Part shown: in pieces, positions 8,660 to 17,678 of the stretch
Layout of the letters: each line of letters begins with the position of its first letter
Numbering within the stretch: position 1 is the stretch's first letter
Assembly: GCA_945787955.1 (NCBI GenBank)
Contig: CALZKF010000045.1
Location: 10,833 to 45,886 of the forward strand
Direction: 5' to 3'
Source: an uncultured Acidobacteriota bacterium
GTDB taxonomy: Bacteria > Acidobacteriota > Polarisedimenticolia > Polarisedimenticolales > Polarisedimenticolaceae
DNA: 35,054 bases
The notes under the pieces: generated by a model
Seen by the model: the letters and a program-made list of their open reading frames with translations, nothing else
Told to the model about the DNA's origin: nothing
The model's database searches: none
Position numbers and translations under genes: made by a program

Positions 8660-9628
8660 ATGTTTCCCACCAACAGGCCGAGGCGGCTGCGGCGAACCGG
8701 CGTCCTGCGGGACATGGTTCGCGAGACCCGGCTCGACAAGAGTGACCTGATCTACCCGCTGTTCGTTCGCCACGGCAAGGGCGTCAAAAACGAGATCATG
8801 TCCATGCCGGGAAATTACCAGTTTTCGGTGGACACGGTGGTGGACGAGGTCGGCCAGGCCTGGGAAGAGGGTGTGCGGTCGGTGATCCTGTTCGGTCTGC
8901 CGGAGGCGAAGGACGACATCGGATCCGAGGCGTTCGACGACGAAGCGGCGGTGCAGATGTCGGTCCGGGCGCTGAAGGAAAACTACCCCGGGCTGCTGGT
9001 GATTACCGATGTCTGCATGTGCGAGTACACCAGCCACGGCCACTGCGGCGTCATCAAGGACAACGATGTCGATAACGACCCGACTCTCGCGCTTCTCTCG
9101 AAGGCGGCGGTCTCCCACGCCCGGGCCGGCGCCGACATCGTGGCGCCCTCGGACATGATGGACGGCCGGGTCGGCGCAATCCGGACCAGCCTGGACGAAG
9201 CCGGGTTCAGCGACATCGCGATCATGGCGTACGCCGCCAAGTACGCCTCGGCGTTCTACGGCCCGTTCCGGGACGCCGCCGACTCGGCTCCCCAGTTCGG
9301 CGACCGCAGCAGCTACCAGATGGATCCGGCCAACAGTGACGAGGCGCTTACCGAGGTGCAGCTGGACCTGGAGGAAGGGGCCGACATCGTCATGGTCAAG
9401 CCGGCTATGGCGTACCTCGACATCGTCCGCAGAGTGAAAGATACCTTCCAGGTTCCGGTGGCGGCATACAACGTCAGCGGCGAGTTCTCCATGGTCATGG
9501 CCGGCGTGCAGAACGGCTGGATCGACCGGGAGCGGATGATCCTTGAGGTCCTGACCTGTATCAAGCGCGCCGGCACCGACCTGATCCTGACCTACCACGC
9601 CCGCGAGGCGGCCAGGTTGCTTGGTTGA
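8660..9628 (+). CDS. hemB: Delta-aminolevulinic acid dehydratase (porphobilinogen synthase)
   Basis: [36 protein letters not shown]; zinc-type [36 protein letters not shown] 6 nt upstream of ATG 8660. Confidence 0.97.
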   Translation: MFPTNRPRRLRRTGVLRDMVRETRLDKSDLIYPLFVRHGKGVKNEIMSMPGNYQFSVDTVVDEVGQAWEEGVRSVILFGLPEAKDDIGSEAFDDEAAVQMSVRALKENYPGLLVITDVCMCEYTSHGHCGVIKDNDVDNDPTLALLSKAAVSHARAGADIVAPSDMMDGRVGAIRTSLDEAGFSDIAIMAYAAKYASAFYGPFRDAADSAPQFGDRSSYQMDPANSDEALTEVQLDLEEGADIVMVKPAMAYLDIVRRVKDTFQVPVAAYNVSGEFSMVMAGVQNGWIDRERMILEVLTCIKRAGTDLILTYHAREAARLLG

Positions 9629-10134
9629 GCCGGCCGGCCCAATTGAAGCTGTTTGGCGGTGACGCCCTCAAGGCCGCTCCGGCGCCTGTCGTACGGCTGA
9701 AACGGCTGGCGGCGATCACGCCCCGGGTGCCGACACCAAGAGAGCGCCGGGAAGACGAGAACCGGGAGGTCATGGAGCGGATCACTCGCTGGGGGCGGGA
9801 GCTGGCCCGGCGGTTCGGCCTGCGTCCGGTGGGGATCGAAGCGGAAAGAGAAGGGCAGAACGGCCACTTCGGGATCTGCTACCAGGACGGCCTGATCCGA
9901 ATCCGTCTGCGCCACGCCGTCACCGGCAAACTGTTGAAGGAATCCAGTCTGGTGGACACCTTGTGCCACGAACTGGGCCATCTGCGGCACTTCGACCATT
10001 CGGACGCCTTCTGGCGTTACTATCGCAAGATATTGAACGAGGCGCGACGGCTGGGTTACTACCGGCCGGGACCGGTACGAAAGGGATCGGTTCCGGTGCA
10101 GCGCCTGCTGTTCGACCTGGAGGAGACGGGATGA
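9625..10134 (+). CDS. HELGH zinc metallopeptidase-like protein (SprT/YgjP-like)
   Basis: [29 protein letters not shown] motif. TTG start overlaps the hemB stop; stop overlaps the hemL start (ATGA). Confidence 0.7.
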   Translation: MSRPAQLKLFGGDALKAAPAPVVRLKRLAAITPRVPTPRERREDENREVMERITRWGRELARRFGLRPVGIEAEREGQNGHFGICYQDGLIRIRLRHAVTGKLLKESSLVDTLCHELGHLRHFDHSDAFWRYYRKILNEARRLGYYRPGPVRKGSVPVQRLLFDLEETG

Positions 10135-11408
10135 GCATGGAGAAACTGTTTGCCGAGGCGAACCGGTTCATCCCAGGCGGGGTGGACAGCCCGGTGCGGG
10201 CGTTCGGCGGTGTCGGCGGCACCCCGGTGTTCATGGAGCGGGGCAGCGGCGCCCGGGTCTACGACACCGACGGCAAGGAGTACATAGATTACCTGGGCTC
10301 CTGGGGTCCGCTGATTGTAGGCCACGCCCACCCGCGGGTAGTGGCGGCGATCCGGGACCAGGCCGGCAAGGGGACCTCGTTCGGGGCGCCCTCTGAACTG
10401 GAGACCGACCTGGCCCGCAGGGTGTGCGGCCTGGTGCCGGCCTGCGAGAAGGTTCGGTTCGTGTCCTCCGGCACCGAGGCGACCATGTCTGCGATCCGGC
10501 TGGCCCGGGGGGTCACCGGACGGCAGGGTGTGGTCAAAGTGGCCGGATGCTATCACGGCCACGTCGATTCCCTGCTGGTCTCCGCCGGATCCGGAGTCCT
10601 GACCCTGAGCCTGCCGGGCAGCCCCGGGGTGCCTGACGCCCTGGCCGCTTTGACCCATGTCATTCCGTACAACGATCCCGCCGCGCTGGAGCGTCTGCTG
10701 GTGGAGAAGGGCTCCGAGATCGCGTGCATCATCCTGGAGCCGGTAGCCGGCAACATGGGGGTGATCCCGCCGGCGGCAAAGTACCTGAAAAAGGTCAGGG
10801 AACTGACCCGCGAGCACGGCGTGCTGATGATCCTGGACGAGGTCATGACCGGGTTCCGGGTCCACGCCGGCGGCGCCCAGACCTTGTTCGGCATCAAGCC
10901 GGACCTGTCCTGCTTCGGCAAGGTTATCGGCGGCGGGCTGCCTGTCGGCGCGTTCGGCGGCCGTGCCGATCTCATGGACCAACTGGCGCCGGTAGGCCCG
11001 GTTTATCAGGCCGGCACCCTCTCCGGGAACCCGCTGGCGATGCGGGCCGGCATCGAGACCCTGGATATTCTGGCGGAGGACGGCACCTACCGGCGGATGG
11101 AAGAGGTTTCCGGCGCCCTTCAAGCCGGGTTGACGCAGGCGGCGACGGCCGCCGGCCTTACGGTCACCGCAAACAGGGTCGGCTCGATGATGACGATGTT
11201 TTTCACCGCCGGACCGGTGACCGACTTCGACTCCGCCACGCAATCGGACACCGGGCTGTATGCAAAGTACTTCCACGGCATGCTGAAACGGGGTGTCTAT
11301 GTTGCCCCATCCCAGTTCGAAGCGGCGTTCGTTTCGTCACTACACGGCGACGCCGAACTGGAGGCGACCCTCAAGGCGGCCCGTGAGACGTTCGGAGAGA
11401 TGACCTAG
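10131..11408 (+). CDS. hemL: Glutamate-1-semialdehyde 2,1-aminomutase
   Basis: [55 protein letters not shown]-lysine region CFGKVIGGGLPVGAFGGR. Confidence 0.97.
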   Translation: MSMEKLFAEANRFIPGGVDSPVRAFGGVGGTPVFMERGSGARVYDTDGKEYIDYLGSWGPLIVGHAHPRVVAAIRDQAGKGTSFGAPSELETDLARRVCGLVPACEKVRFVSSGTEATMSAIRLARGVTGRQGVVKVAGCYHGHVDSLLVSAGSGVLTLSLPGSPGVPDALAALTHVIPYNDPAALERLLVEKGSEIACIILEPVAGNMGVIPPAAKYLKKVRELTREHGVLMILDEVMTGFRVHAGGAQTLFGIKPDLSCFGKVIGGGLPVGAFGGRADLMDQLAPVGPVYQAGTLSGNPLAMRAGIETLDILAEDGTYRRMEEVSGALQAGLTQAATAAGLTVTANRVGSMMTMFFTAGPVTDFDSATQSDTGLYAKYFHGMLKRGVYVAPSQFEAAFVSSLHGDAELEATLKAARETFGEMT

Positions 11409-11433
11409 GGAAACAGAACAGGAGGACAACACC

Positions 11434-12117
11434 ATGGTGAAGCTGCAGTTCCACGGACATTCATGCTGGCAGGTCTCCAGCGCCAACCACTCCGTCCTCA
11501 TCGATCCGTTCCTGACGGGGAACCCTCTGGCAGATGTCGGTCCGGAAGCGTTCAAGGAACTGGACGCCATCATCGTGACCCATGGTCACGGTGATCACAC
11601 CGGTGACGCCGAAACGATCGCGAAGAATACCGGCGCCTTGATCGTCAGCAACTTCGAGATCGCGAACTACTTCATCGCCAAGGGCTGTGAGGCCCATCCG
11701 ATGCATATCGGCGGCGGTCATACCTTCCCGTTCGGCCACGTCAAGTTCACCATCGCACACCACGGCTCAACCGGACCGGATGGTGAACCGCTGGGGAACC
11801 CGATGGGGGTGGTGCTGACCATGGACAGGCAGAAGGTCTACCACGCAGGCGATACCGGCCTGTTTTACGACATGAAGCTGATCGCCGAGATGAACGGGCC
11901 GCTGGACGCGGCGCTGCTGCCGATCGGCGACAATTTCACCATGGGGATCGACGATGCGGTGAAGGCGGCGGAACTGCTCGGCGCCGGGCTGACCATCCCT
12001 ATGCACTATTCCACCTTCGACCTGATCGCCGCCGACCCGGAAGAGTTCACCGGCAAGGTCGAGGCCAACGGCGGTAAAGCGGCGGTGGTGGCCCCTGGAG
12101 GATCGTACTCGCTGTAG
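11434..12117 (+). CDS. UPF0173-family metal-dependent hydrolase (MBL fold)
   Basis: LQFHGHSCW, VTHGHGDHTGD, HAGDTGLFYDMKLI, PMHYSTFDLI. Confidence 0.93.
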   Translation: MVKLQFHGHSCWQVSSANHSVLIDPFLTGNPLADVGPEAFKELDAIIVTHGHGDHTGDAETIAKNTGALIVSNFEIANYFIAKGCEAHPMHIGGGHTFPFGHVKFTIAHHGSTGPDGEPLGNPMGVVLTMDRQKVYHAGDTGLFYDMKLIAEMNGPLDAALLPIGDNFTMGIDDAVKAAELLGAGLTIPMHYSTFDLIAADPEEFTGKVEANGGKAAVVAPGGSYSL

Positions 12118-12132
12118 GAGTCCGGTTGGGGC

Positions 12133-12690
12133 CTATTTGGCCCGCTCCATGTAGGAGCCGTCGGCGGTGCTGACCTTGATCGATTCACCCTCGTTGATGA
12201 AGGCGGGGACCTGAACCACCAGGCCGGTGTTGCAGGTGGCCGGCTTGCGCTGAGCCGATGCGGTGGCGTCTTTCACCGCAGGAGGACATTCCGCAACCTC
12301 CAGCACCACCGCCGGGGGCAACTGTACCCCGATCGGGTTGCCGTTGTGGGTCTCCACGATGATGGTGGACTCGGGAACGATGAACTGGATAACGTCGGCC
12401 AGAATGTCGCTCGGCATGGCGAACTGGTCGTAGCTCTGCAGGTCCATGAAGTGGTGGCCGTCGGCGTCGGCGTAGAGGTATTGCATCTCCCGCTGCTCCA
12501 GGACCGCCCGCTCCACGTTTTCGTCGGACCGGAACCGGACTTCGGTCTGGTTGCCGTCTACAATGTTGCGCAGCTTGGTCTGGATATGGGCCCTGCCCTT
12601 GCCGGGTGTGACATGATCCATGTTCATGACCCGGAACAAGGTCCCGTTGACGATGAGGATCTGGCCCTTACGGATATTCGTTGCTCTCAT
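12133..12690 (-). CDS. efp: Elongation factor P
   Basis: 185 aa. TPGKGRAHIQTKLRNIVDG, MQYLYADADGHHFMD, C-terminal GESIKVSTADGSYMERAK. Confidence 0.97.
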   Translation of the reverse strand: MRATNIRKGQILIVNGTLFRVMNMDHVTPGKGRAHIQTKLRNIVDGNQTEVRFRSDENVERAVLEQREMQYLYADADGHHFMDLQSYDQFAMPSDILADVIQFIVPESTIIVETHNGNPIGVQLPPAVVLEVAECPPAVKDATASAQRKPATCNTGLVVQVPAFINEGESIKVSTADGSYMERAK

Positions 12691-12722
12691 GCTTAAATCT
12701 CCAGCCGTTGAAACGACCGCAC

Positions 12723-12751
12723 ACTATACCGTTTCAGATCCTTCCTGTCAG
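12723..12751 (-). promoter_or_regulatory. Candidate sigma70 promoter for efp
   Basis: Minus strand CTGACA (12751-12746), 17-nt spacer, TATAGT (12728-12723). The -35 overlaps the helicase stop codon. Confidence 0.6.
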
Positions 12752-14958
12752 GCCCTGAGCTTCAGGCTGGTGTAGGACGGCAGGATTTTCTTCTGGCCGT
12801 GGGCTTCGAACCGGATGGTCAGTTTCAGCGTTTTTCCCGTCCCTTCCCTCGCGACTATCTTTCCGCTGCCGAACTTGGGATGGAGCACCGAGGAGCCCAG
12901 GCGGAAACCGTCCGGCGTCGCTTCCTCACAGGTGCGGCCGACAGCGGACCTCGCCGGCGGGAACTTCCGGGCCGCCGGGCTGGCGGCGGATGAGCCGGAG
13001 CTTCGCTCGAACCGGTCCCGGGAGCGGAATTCGGGGATCGCCGGCGACACCTTCAGGATCAGCTCTTCGGGGATCTCCTCCAGGAACCGCGAAGGCCCGT
13101 TGGGCAGGAATGTTCCCTGGAATCGCCGCAGGCCGGCACGGGACAACAGGAGACGTTTGCGGGCCCGGGTCATGGCGACGTAGCAGAGCCGCCGTTCCTC
13201 CTCCACGTCCTCTTCCATTCCGATGGACCGCGAATGGGGGAATATATTCTCCTCAAGGCCGAGAAGGAATACGTTGTCGAATTCCAGGCCTTTGGCACAA
13301 TGGATGGTCATGAGGGAGACGCCCGGACGGCAACCGACATCGTCGGCGTCGGAGATCAGCGCCGAGCGGTCCAGAAAACCGAGCAGGGTCGGGTCGTCTT
13401 CTTCCTCGGTGTACTCTGCGGCGGCGGAAACCAGGGCACGCAGGTTCTCCATGCGCTCGATGCCCTGGCCCGGATGGGCCTTCTCCATGTACGCCTCGAA
13501 CCCGGCGCGATGCACCACCGAGTCCATGAGATCGGCTACCGGCAGTTCGGGGCCGTTCGTCGCCATCCAGTCGGCCAGGTCCAGGAATCCGCGGATACAG
13601 GTTGCGGCCCGGCTTTTGAGGACACCCTGGTGTACCGCCTCCCGCGCCGCTTCCAGCATCGGAATGTTCAGAGACCGGGCCATGTCCTCTAATCTGTTCA
13701 ACGTGGTGTTTCCGATGCCCCGGGGCGGCGTGTTGACTATGCGGCGGAACGACACGTCGTCTGCAGGATTGACGGAAAGTTTCAAATACCCCAGGAGGTC
13801 CTTGATCTCCTTGCGCTCATAGAACTGGGTGGAACCAACCACCTGGTAAGGGATGCGATCCCGGCGGAAGATCTCTTCCAGCTGGCGGGACTGGGCGTTG
13901 GTGCGGTACAGGATGGCGATCTGCTCGAAAGCGCAGGAGTCGGCCATCTGCCGGACGGCGCCGGCGGCCCAGACCGCTTCAGCCCGGTCGTCAGGAGCCT
14001 CGAACAGGGTCAGCCGCTCTCCGTGGTCGTTCTCGGTCCAGAGCTTTTTGCCTTTGCGGCTGATGTTGTTCTCGATCACCGCCCCGGCTGCGGCCAGGAT
14101 AGTGCCGGTGGAACGATAGTTCTGTTCCAGCCGGACCAGCTTTGCCCCGGGATGATCCTGCTCGAAATCCAGGATGTTCCGGATTTCGGCTCCCCGGAAC
14201 CGGTAGATGCTCTGGTCTTCGTCACCGACGACGAACAGGTTGCCGTGGACCTTCGAGAGTGCTCGTACCAGCAGGTACTGCGGCCTGTTGGTGTCCTGAT
14301 ATTCGTCCACAAGCAGGTGGTGGCAGCGGCCGGCGTACTGTTCCTGCACCTCGGGATACTCCCGAAACAGTTCCAGTGTCCTGAGGAGGATGTCGTCGAA
14401 GTCCACCGCATTGGCCCGGCGCAGAGCCTTGTCGTAATCCCGATAGACCCGTGCGGCCAGTTTCATGTCAGGGGAGTAGGCTTTGCGCTCCATGGATTCC
14501 GGGGATTCCAGCCGGTTCTTGGCACGGCTGATTCTGGCCCGAATCGCCCGGGCGCCTGCAGAACCCTCGTCCAGTTCCTCGTCCTTCAACAGCTTTCGCA
14601 CCAGGGAGACCTGGTCGGTCGCATCATAGATGTTGAAGCCGGGTCGCAGGCCGATGCGGTCCCCGTCCTGGCGCAGAATCCTAAGGCACATGGAATGGAA
14701 TGTGCCGATCCGCGCCCCGCCCAGGTCGCCGCCCATCATTTTCTCCACCCGCTCCCGCATCTCGCCGGCCGCCTTGTTGGTGAAGGTCACGGCGGTGATG
14801 TTCCACGGCGGAACACCGAGCTCGGATACCAGCCAGGCGATGCGGTGGGTGATGACGCCGGTCTTGCCGGATCCGGCGCCGGCCAGAACCAGCAGCGGGC
14901 CGGCCGGGTGGGTGACCGCCTCTCGCTGCGCAGGGTTCAGATGGTCCAGGCCGATCAC
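12748..14958 (-). CDS. pcrA: UvrD/PcrA-type ATP-dependent DNA helicase
   Basis: 736 aa. LNPAQREAV, GAGSGKT, TFTNKAAGEMRERV, DEYQDTN, VVGDEDQSIYRFRGA, VSLMTIHCAKGLEF; C-terminal PcrA-like LGSSVLHPKFGSGKIV. Confidence 0.95.
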   Translation of the reverse strand: MIGLDHLNPAQREAVTHPAGPLLVLAGAGSGKTGVITHRIAWLVSELGVPPWNITAVTFTNKAAGEMRERVEKMMGGDLGGARIGTFHSMCLRILRQDGDRIGLRPGFNIYDATDQVSLVRKLLKDEELDEGSAGARAIRARISRAKNRLESPESMERKAYSPDMKLAARVYRDYDKALRRANAVDFDDILLRTLELFREYPEVQEQYAGRCHHLLVDEYQDTNRPQYLLVRALSKVHGNLFVVGDEDQSIYRFRGAEIRNILDFEQDHPGAKLVRLEQNYRSTGTILAAAGAVIENNISRKGKKLWTENDHGERLTLFEAPDDRAEAVWAAGAVRQMADSCAFEQIAILYRTNAQSRQLEEIFRRDRIPYQVVGSTQFYERKEIKDLLGYLKLSVNPADDVSFRRIVNTPPRGIGNTTLNRLEDMARSLNIPMLEAAREAVHQGVLKSRAATCIRGFLDLADWMATNGPELPVADLMDSVVHRAGFEAYMEKAHPGQGIERMENLRALVSAAAEYTEEEDDPTLLGFLDRSALISDADDVGCRPGVSLMTIHCAKGLEFDNVFLLGLEENIFPHSRSIGMEEDVEEERRLCYVAMTRARKRLLLSRAGLRRFQGTFLPNGPSRFLEEIPEELILKVSPAIPEFRSRDRFERSSGSSAASPAARKFPPARSAVGRTCEEATPDGFRLGSSVLHPKFGSGKIVAREGTGKTLKLTIRFEAHGQKKILPSYTSLKLRA

Positions 14959-15006
14959 GGATACTCCTCGGGGGTGGTTGACGGGACATTCTAGCAGCCG
15001 GAACCG

Positions 15007-15505
15007 TCAGGTCAGGTGGGAAACCAGCACACGGATACCGACCAGGAACAGGATCATGCCGCCGACGATCTGGGCCTTGTCTCCCAGGGCGGGGCCGAGT
15101 CGACGGCCGCCGACGATTGCGAGGACACACATACCGCAGGTGATCAGACCGATGACGACGGCTGGGTAGATCACCGATACTTTCAGGGCGGCCAGGGTCA
15201 GGCCGACAGCCAGGGCGTCGATGCTGGTGGCGGTGGACAGCATCACCAGGGTCCATCCCCGGCTGGGATCGCCCCTACGGGCGGAACGCCACCCAGTGGT
15301 CGTAACGGGCGATGTACTGCGCAACGGACAGCCCCAGAGACCATCCCAGCACCGGCATGATCCCCTGGAACAAGCCGAAATGAAACGACAGCCGGAACGT
15401 CGCGCGGCGGCCGGCGGTGAACCCCGCCGCCGCAGCAGCCAGGGAAACGGCGAAAGCGTCCATTGCCAGGCCGACGGCAACGACCAGTATTTCGAGATCG
15501 GTCAT
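15007..15505 (-). pseudogene. mntP: Manganese efflux pump MntP, internally deleted and frameshifted
   Basis: N-terminal half 15275..15505 ([28 protein letters not shown]...YDHWVAFRP*). C-terminal half continues in another frame (GDPSRGWTLVMLSTATSIDALAVGLTLAAL...GGMILFLVGIRVLVSHLT). Confidence 0.8.
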
Positions 15506-15984
15506 GACTGCAGGAAGATCCCGGGGGGATCAGCGAGCTTCCCGGTGATGAATCCAATGACTCGGGCTGCCAGGTCGGTGCCGTCGATCCCGAGAAAAAC
15601 ACCGGGGGCGCCGCAAAGCATGGCACCGCCTTTCGCGGCATGGCTCAAGGCCCCTTCCATGTTCCCCATGGAGTGTTTCAAGAGGGCCGCGGATACCTTG
15701 ATGAGGCCCTGCAGAAACACGCCGGTGGAGGAGTCCCGCCCGACGTCCAGCCACAGCGGCTCCAGCGCCTCGTGGGCCTCCCAAAAGTAATGGTTGTTGA
15801 ACAGGTCGACGGCGAACAGGTAGTTTTCACATGAGGCCCATTCGGCAGGATCCAGCTTTCCGGGAATCTCCAGGGCGTGATAGGAGTGCCCCCGGGGGCT
15901 CCGGGTCGGGTGGGGCCGGCGTCCGGGGATGAAGCGGTACGCCGGCAACGGCCGGTCGGTATAGCGCGGTGGCGGGGAACTCAT
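15502..15984 (-). CDS. DUF309 family protein
   Basis: 160 aa. [48 protein letters not shown] matches the DUF309 WEAHE signature. ATG/TCA overlap with mntP. Confidence 0.85.
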   Translation of the reverse strand: MSSPPPRYTDRPLPAYRFIPGRRPHPTRSPRGHSYHALEIPGKLDPAEWASCENYLFAVDLFNNHYFWEAHEALEPLWLDVGRDSSTGVFLQGLIKVSAALLKHSMGNMEGALSHAAKGGAMLCGAPGVFLGIDGTDLAARVIGFITGKLADPPGIFLQS

Positions 15985-16106
15985 TTTTTCAGCCTGCCGT
16001 GGATGGCCTCCAGCCCCTTGATCACTTCGTTGAAGCCCTTGTGGACGGAAACCAGGATGCTCACAAGCAAAATCGCCAGTACGATCAGCAACAGGTCAGT
16101 CAGCAT
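15981..16106 (-). CDS. Putative 41-aa membrane microprotein
   Basis: [47 protein letters not shown] 5 nt upstream of ATG; ATGA overlap with DUF309. Not in the ORF track. Confidence 0.65.
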   Translation of the reverse strand: MLTDLLLIVLAILLVSILVSVHKGFNEVIKGLEAIHGRLKK

Positions 16107-16114
16107 GCTTCACC

Positions 16115-16213
16115 TCATTCCACTCGTCGGATATAGAACCGGTACCCATAATAATCGGAATAGCGGCGATACAGCTCGATCTCTTTCCGCTCCATGGCGG
16201 CATCGTCGCTCAT
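16115..16213 (-). CDS. Putative 32-aa Tyr/Arg-rich microprotein
   Basis: [36 protein letters not shown] overlap with the macrodomain stop; 8 nt before the next ATG. Not in the ORF track. Confidence 0.5.
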   Translation of the reverse strand: MSDDAAMERKEIELYRRYSDYYGYRFYIRRVE

Positions 16214-16710
16214 GAATTCAGCACAGCCTTGTAGATCGAGAGGTCGCCTTCGGAGTGACAGCAGAACGTCACGTCCATCGGTTTTCCGGATGCCTTGAGG
16301 GTATCCCGAACGACTTCCACGGCGATCCGGGCCGCCGGTTCCACCGGGTAGCCGTACACCCCGGTACTGATGGCCGGAAATGCGATGGACATGAAATGCC
16401 GGCCCAGGGCGATCTCCATCGATTTCCGGTAGCAGGAGACCAGGAGACCCGGCTCACCGGAGCGCCCTCCTTCCCAGACCGGCCCCACGGCGTGGATCAC
16501 ATATCGGGCCGGCAGGTCGTACCCCATGGTCAGCCTGGCGTCGCCGGTTTCGCACCCGCCCAGGGTGCGGCATTCTTCGAGCAACCCGGGACCTGCGGCC
16601 TGGTGGATGGCGCCATCGACTCCTCCACCTCCCAGCAGCGTGCCGTTGGCGGCGTTGACGATGGCATCCACGTTCAGGGTTGTGATATCCGCCTGTAACG
16701 CCTGGATCAT
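16210..16710 (-). CDS. Macrodomain protein (ADP-ribose binding / O-acetyl-ADP-ribose deacetylase type)
   Basis: [40 protein letters not shown]...[22 protein letters not shown] upstream of ATG 16710 (shorter than the tracked ORF). Confidence 0.95.
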   Translation of the reverse strand: MIQALQADITTLNVDAIVNAANGTLLGGGGVDGAIHQAAGPGLLEECRTLGGCETGDARLTMGYDLPARYVIHAVGPVWEGGRSGEPGLLVSCYRKSMEIALGRHFMSIAFPAISTGVYGYPVEPAARIAVEVVRDTLKASGKPMDVTFCCHSEGDLSIYKAVLNS

Positions 16711-16747
16711 GCTACGTCCTTCTGACCGTCGACAACGTGAAACCGGA

Positions 16748-17263
16748 TCATGATCCGCTCGGCTTACCGGATTCGGTTCTCCTCCCGCCCAGCACCCGGC
16801 GCAGAAAACGGACCCAGAGCGACCAGGGCCGCACATCCGGCTCTTCACCCACCGCGGACTGGGCCCTGGCGAGAGAATCCTCGATCAAGGCGTCATGCAG
16901 GGGACGGTACAGCAACGGCCAGGTCAGCAGGGCTCGACCGCTGATTTTCATTTTCAGGACGTTTCGGAGGATCAGGCCGCTTTCCCCGTTACTCTCCGCA
17001 TGGAAGCCGTGGTGTCCGTTGAAACCTGCCGGACCGGTGAACCGGAAGCGGATCGACTGTCCCGGCTGGTACGCTTCCACGGTATAACGGATCGGTCCAT
17101 GACCCCCGGTGGCGCCGACCTGCAGGGACCGATCGAACTTCATCCGTGGCCACAGCGTACGGGGCCATAGAAGGTCGGAATCGGAGGACAGGGAATCGAG
17201 GAGCCGGCCGACCTGTTCAGGCGGTGCAGATAACGCACGCTGATGTATGTTGAGGACATTCAT
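16748..17263 (-). CDS. SRPBCC/START-like domain protein
   Basis: [25 protein letters not shown]...[36 protein letters not shown]. Start chosen inside the longer ORF. Confidence 0.6.
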   Translation of the reverse strand: MNVLNIHQRALSAPPEQVGRLLDSLSSDSDLLWPRTLWPRMKFDRSLQVGATGGHGPIRYTVEAYQPGQSIRFRFTGPAGFNGHHGFHAESNGESGLILRNVLKMKISGRALLTWPLLYRPLHDALIEDSLARAQSAVGEEPDVRPWSLWVRFLRRVLGGRRTESGKPSGS

Positions 17264-17267
17264 GCCG

Positions 17268-17597
17268 TCAAGCTTCAGGCTCTTCCTTGTCGTAGCTGTT
17301 CTCGGCGTCGAACAGGATACCGCGGGCGGTGTCCAGGTATTCCGGCGGGACCACAACAACAGCATTGGTCGGCATGAGGCTGGCCGCCTCGCCGCCCCGG
17401 ATGTAATGGGGGATTTTGTTGGCGTTCAGGGCGGCCTCGAAGATGGCCAGGAGCGGCTGGTTGTTGGTCCGTAGAACCGGCACCATCTCCTTCATGTCGC
17501 TTTCGCCGGTCGGCAGTTCGGCCACCAGTTCCACGTTGCACGGCTCACAGCGGGTGTATTTCTCGACGTATTCCGACTTGCAAACGGGACAGAACAT
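17268..17597 (-). CDS. Zinc-ribbon + DUF2007-like protein
   Basis: MFCPVCKSEYVEKYTRCEPCNVELV then LRTNNQPLLAIFEAALNANKIPHYIRGGE...VVVVPPEYLDTARGIL. SD GGAGGTG before ATG. Confidence 0.75.
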   Translation of the reverse strand: MFCPVCKSEYVEKYTRCEPCNVELVAELPTGESDMKEMVPVLRTNNQPLLAIFEAALNANKIPHYIRGGEAASLMPTNAVVVVPPEYLDTARGILFDAENSYDKEEPEA

Positions 17598-17678
17598 GGT
17601 GCACCTCCATACGGAATTATCTCCCGGTTCGGGCCGGGTTCATAGCAGATTACTCTTGAAGTCCGTGTTTATTCCTGT

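Noticed and set aside
10059-11276. 405-aa minus ORF opposite hemL
   Set aside because: Antisense shadow of a well-supported gene.
12113-12140. GGGCC-TATTT-GGCCC hairpin between UPF0173 and efp as a bidirectional terminator
   Set aside because: Short stem spanning the efp stop with no T-tract on either side; not enough for a terminator call.
14023-14994. 323-aa plus ORF opposite the helicase
   Set aside because: Antisense shadow; helicase motifs are clear on the minus strand.
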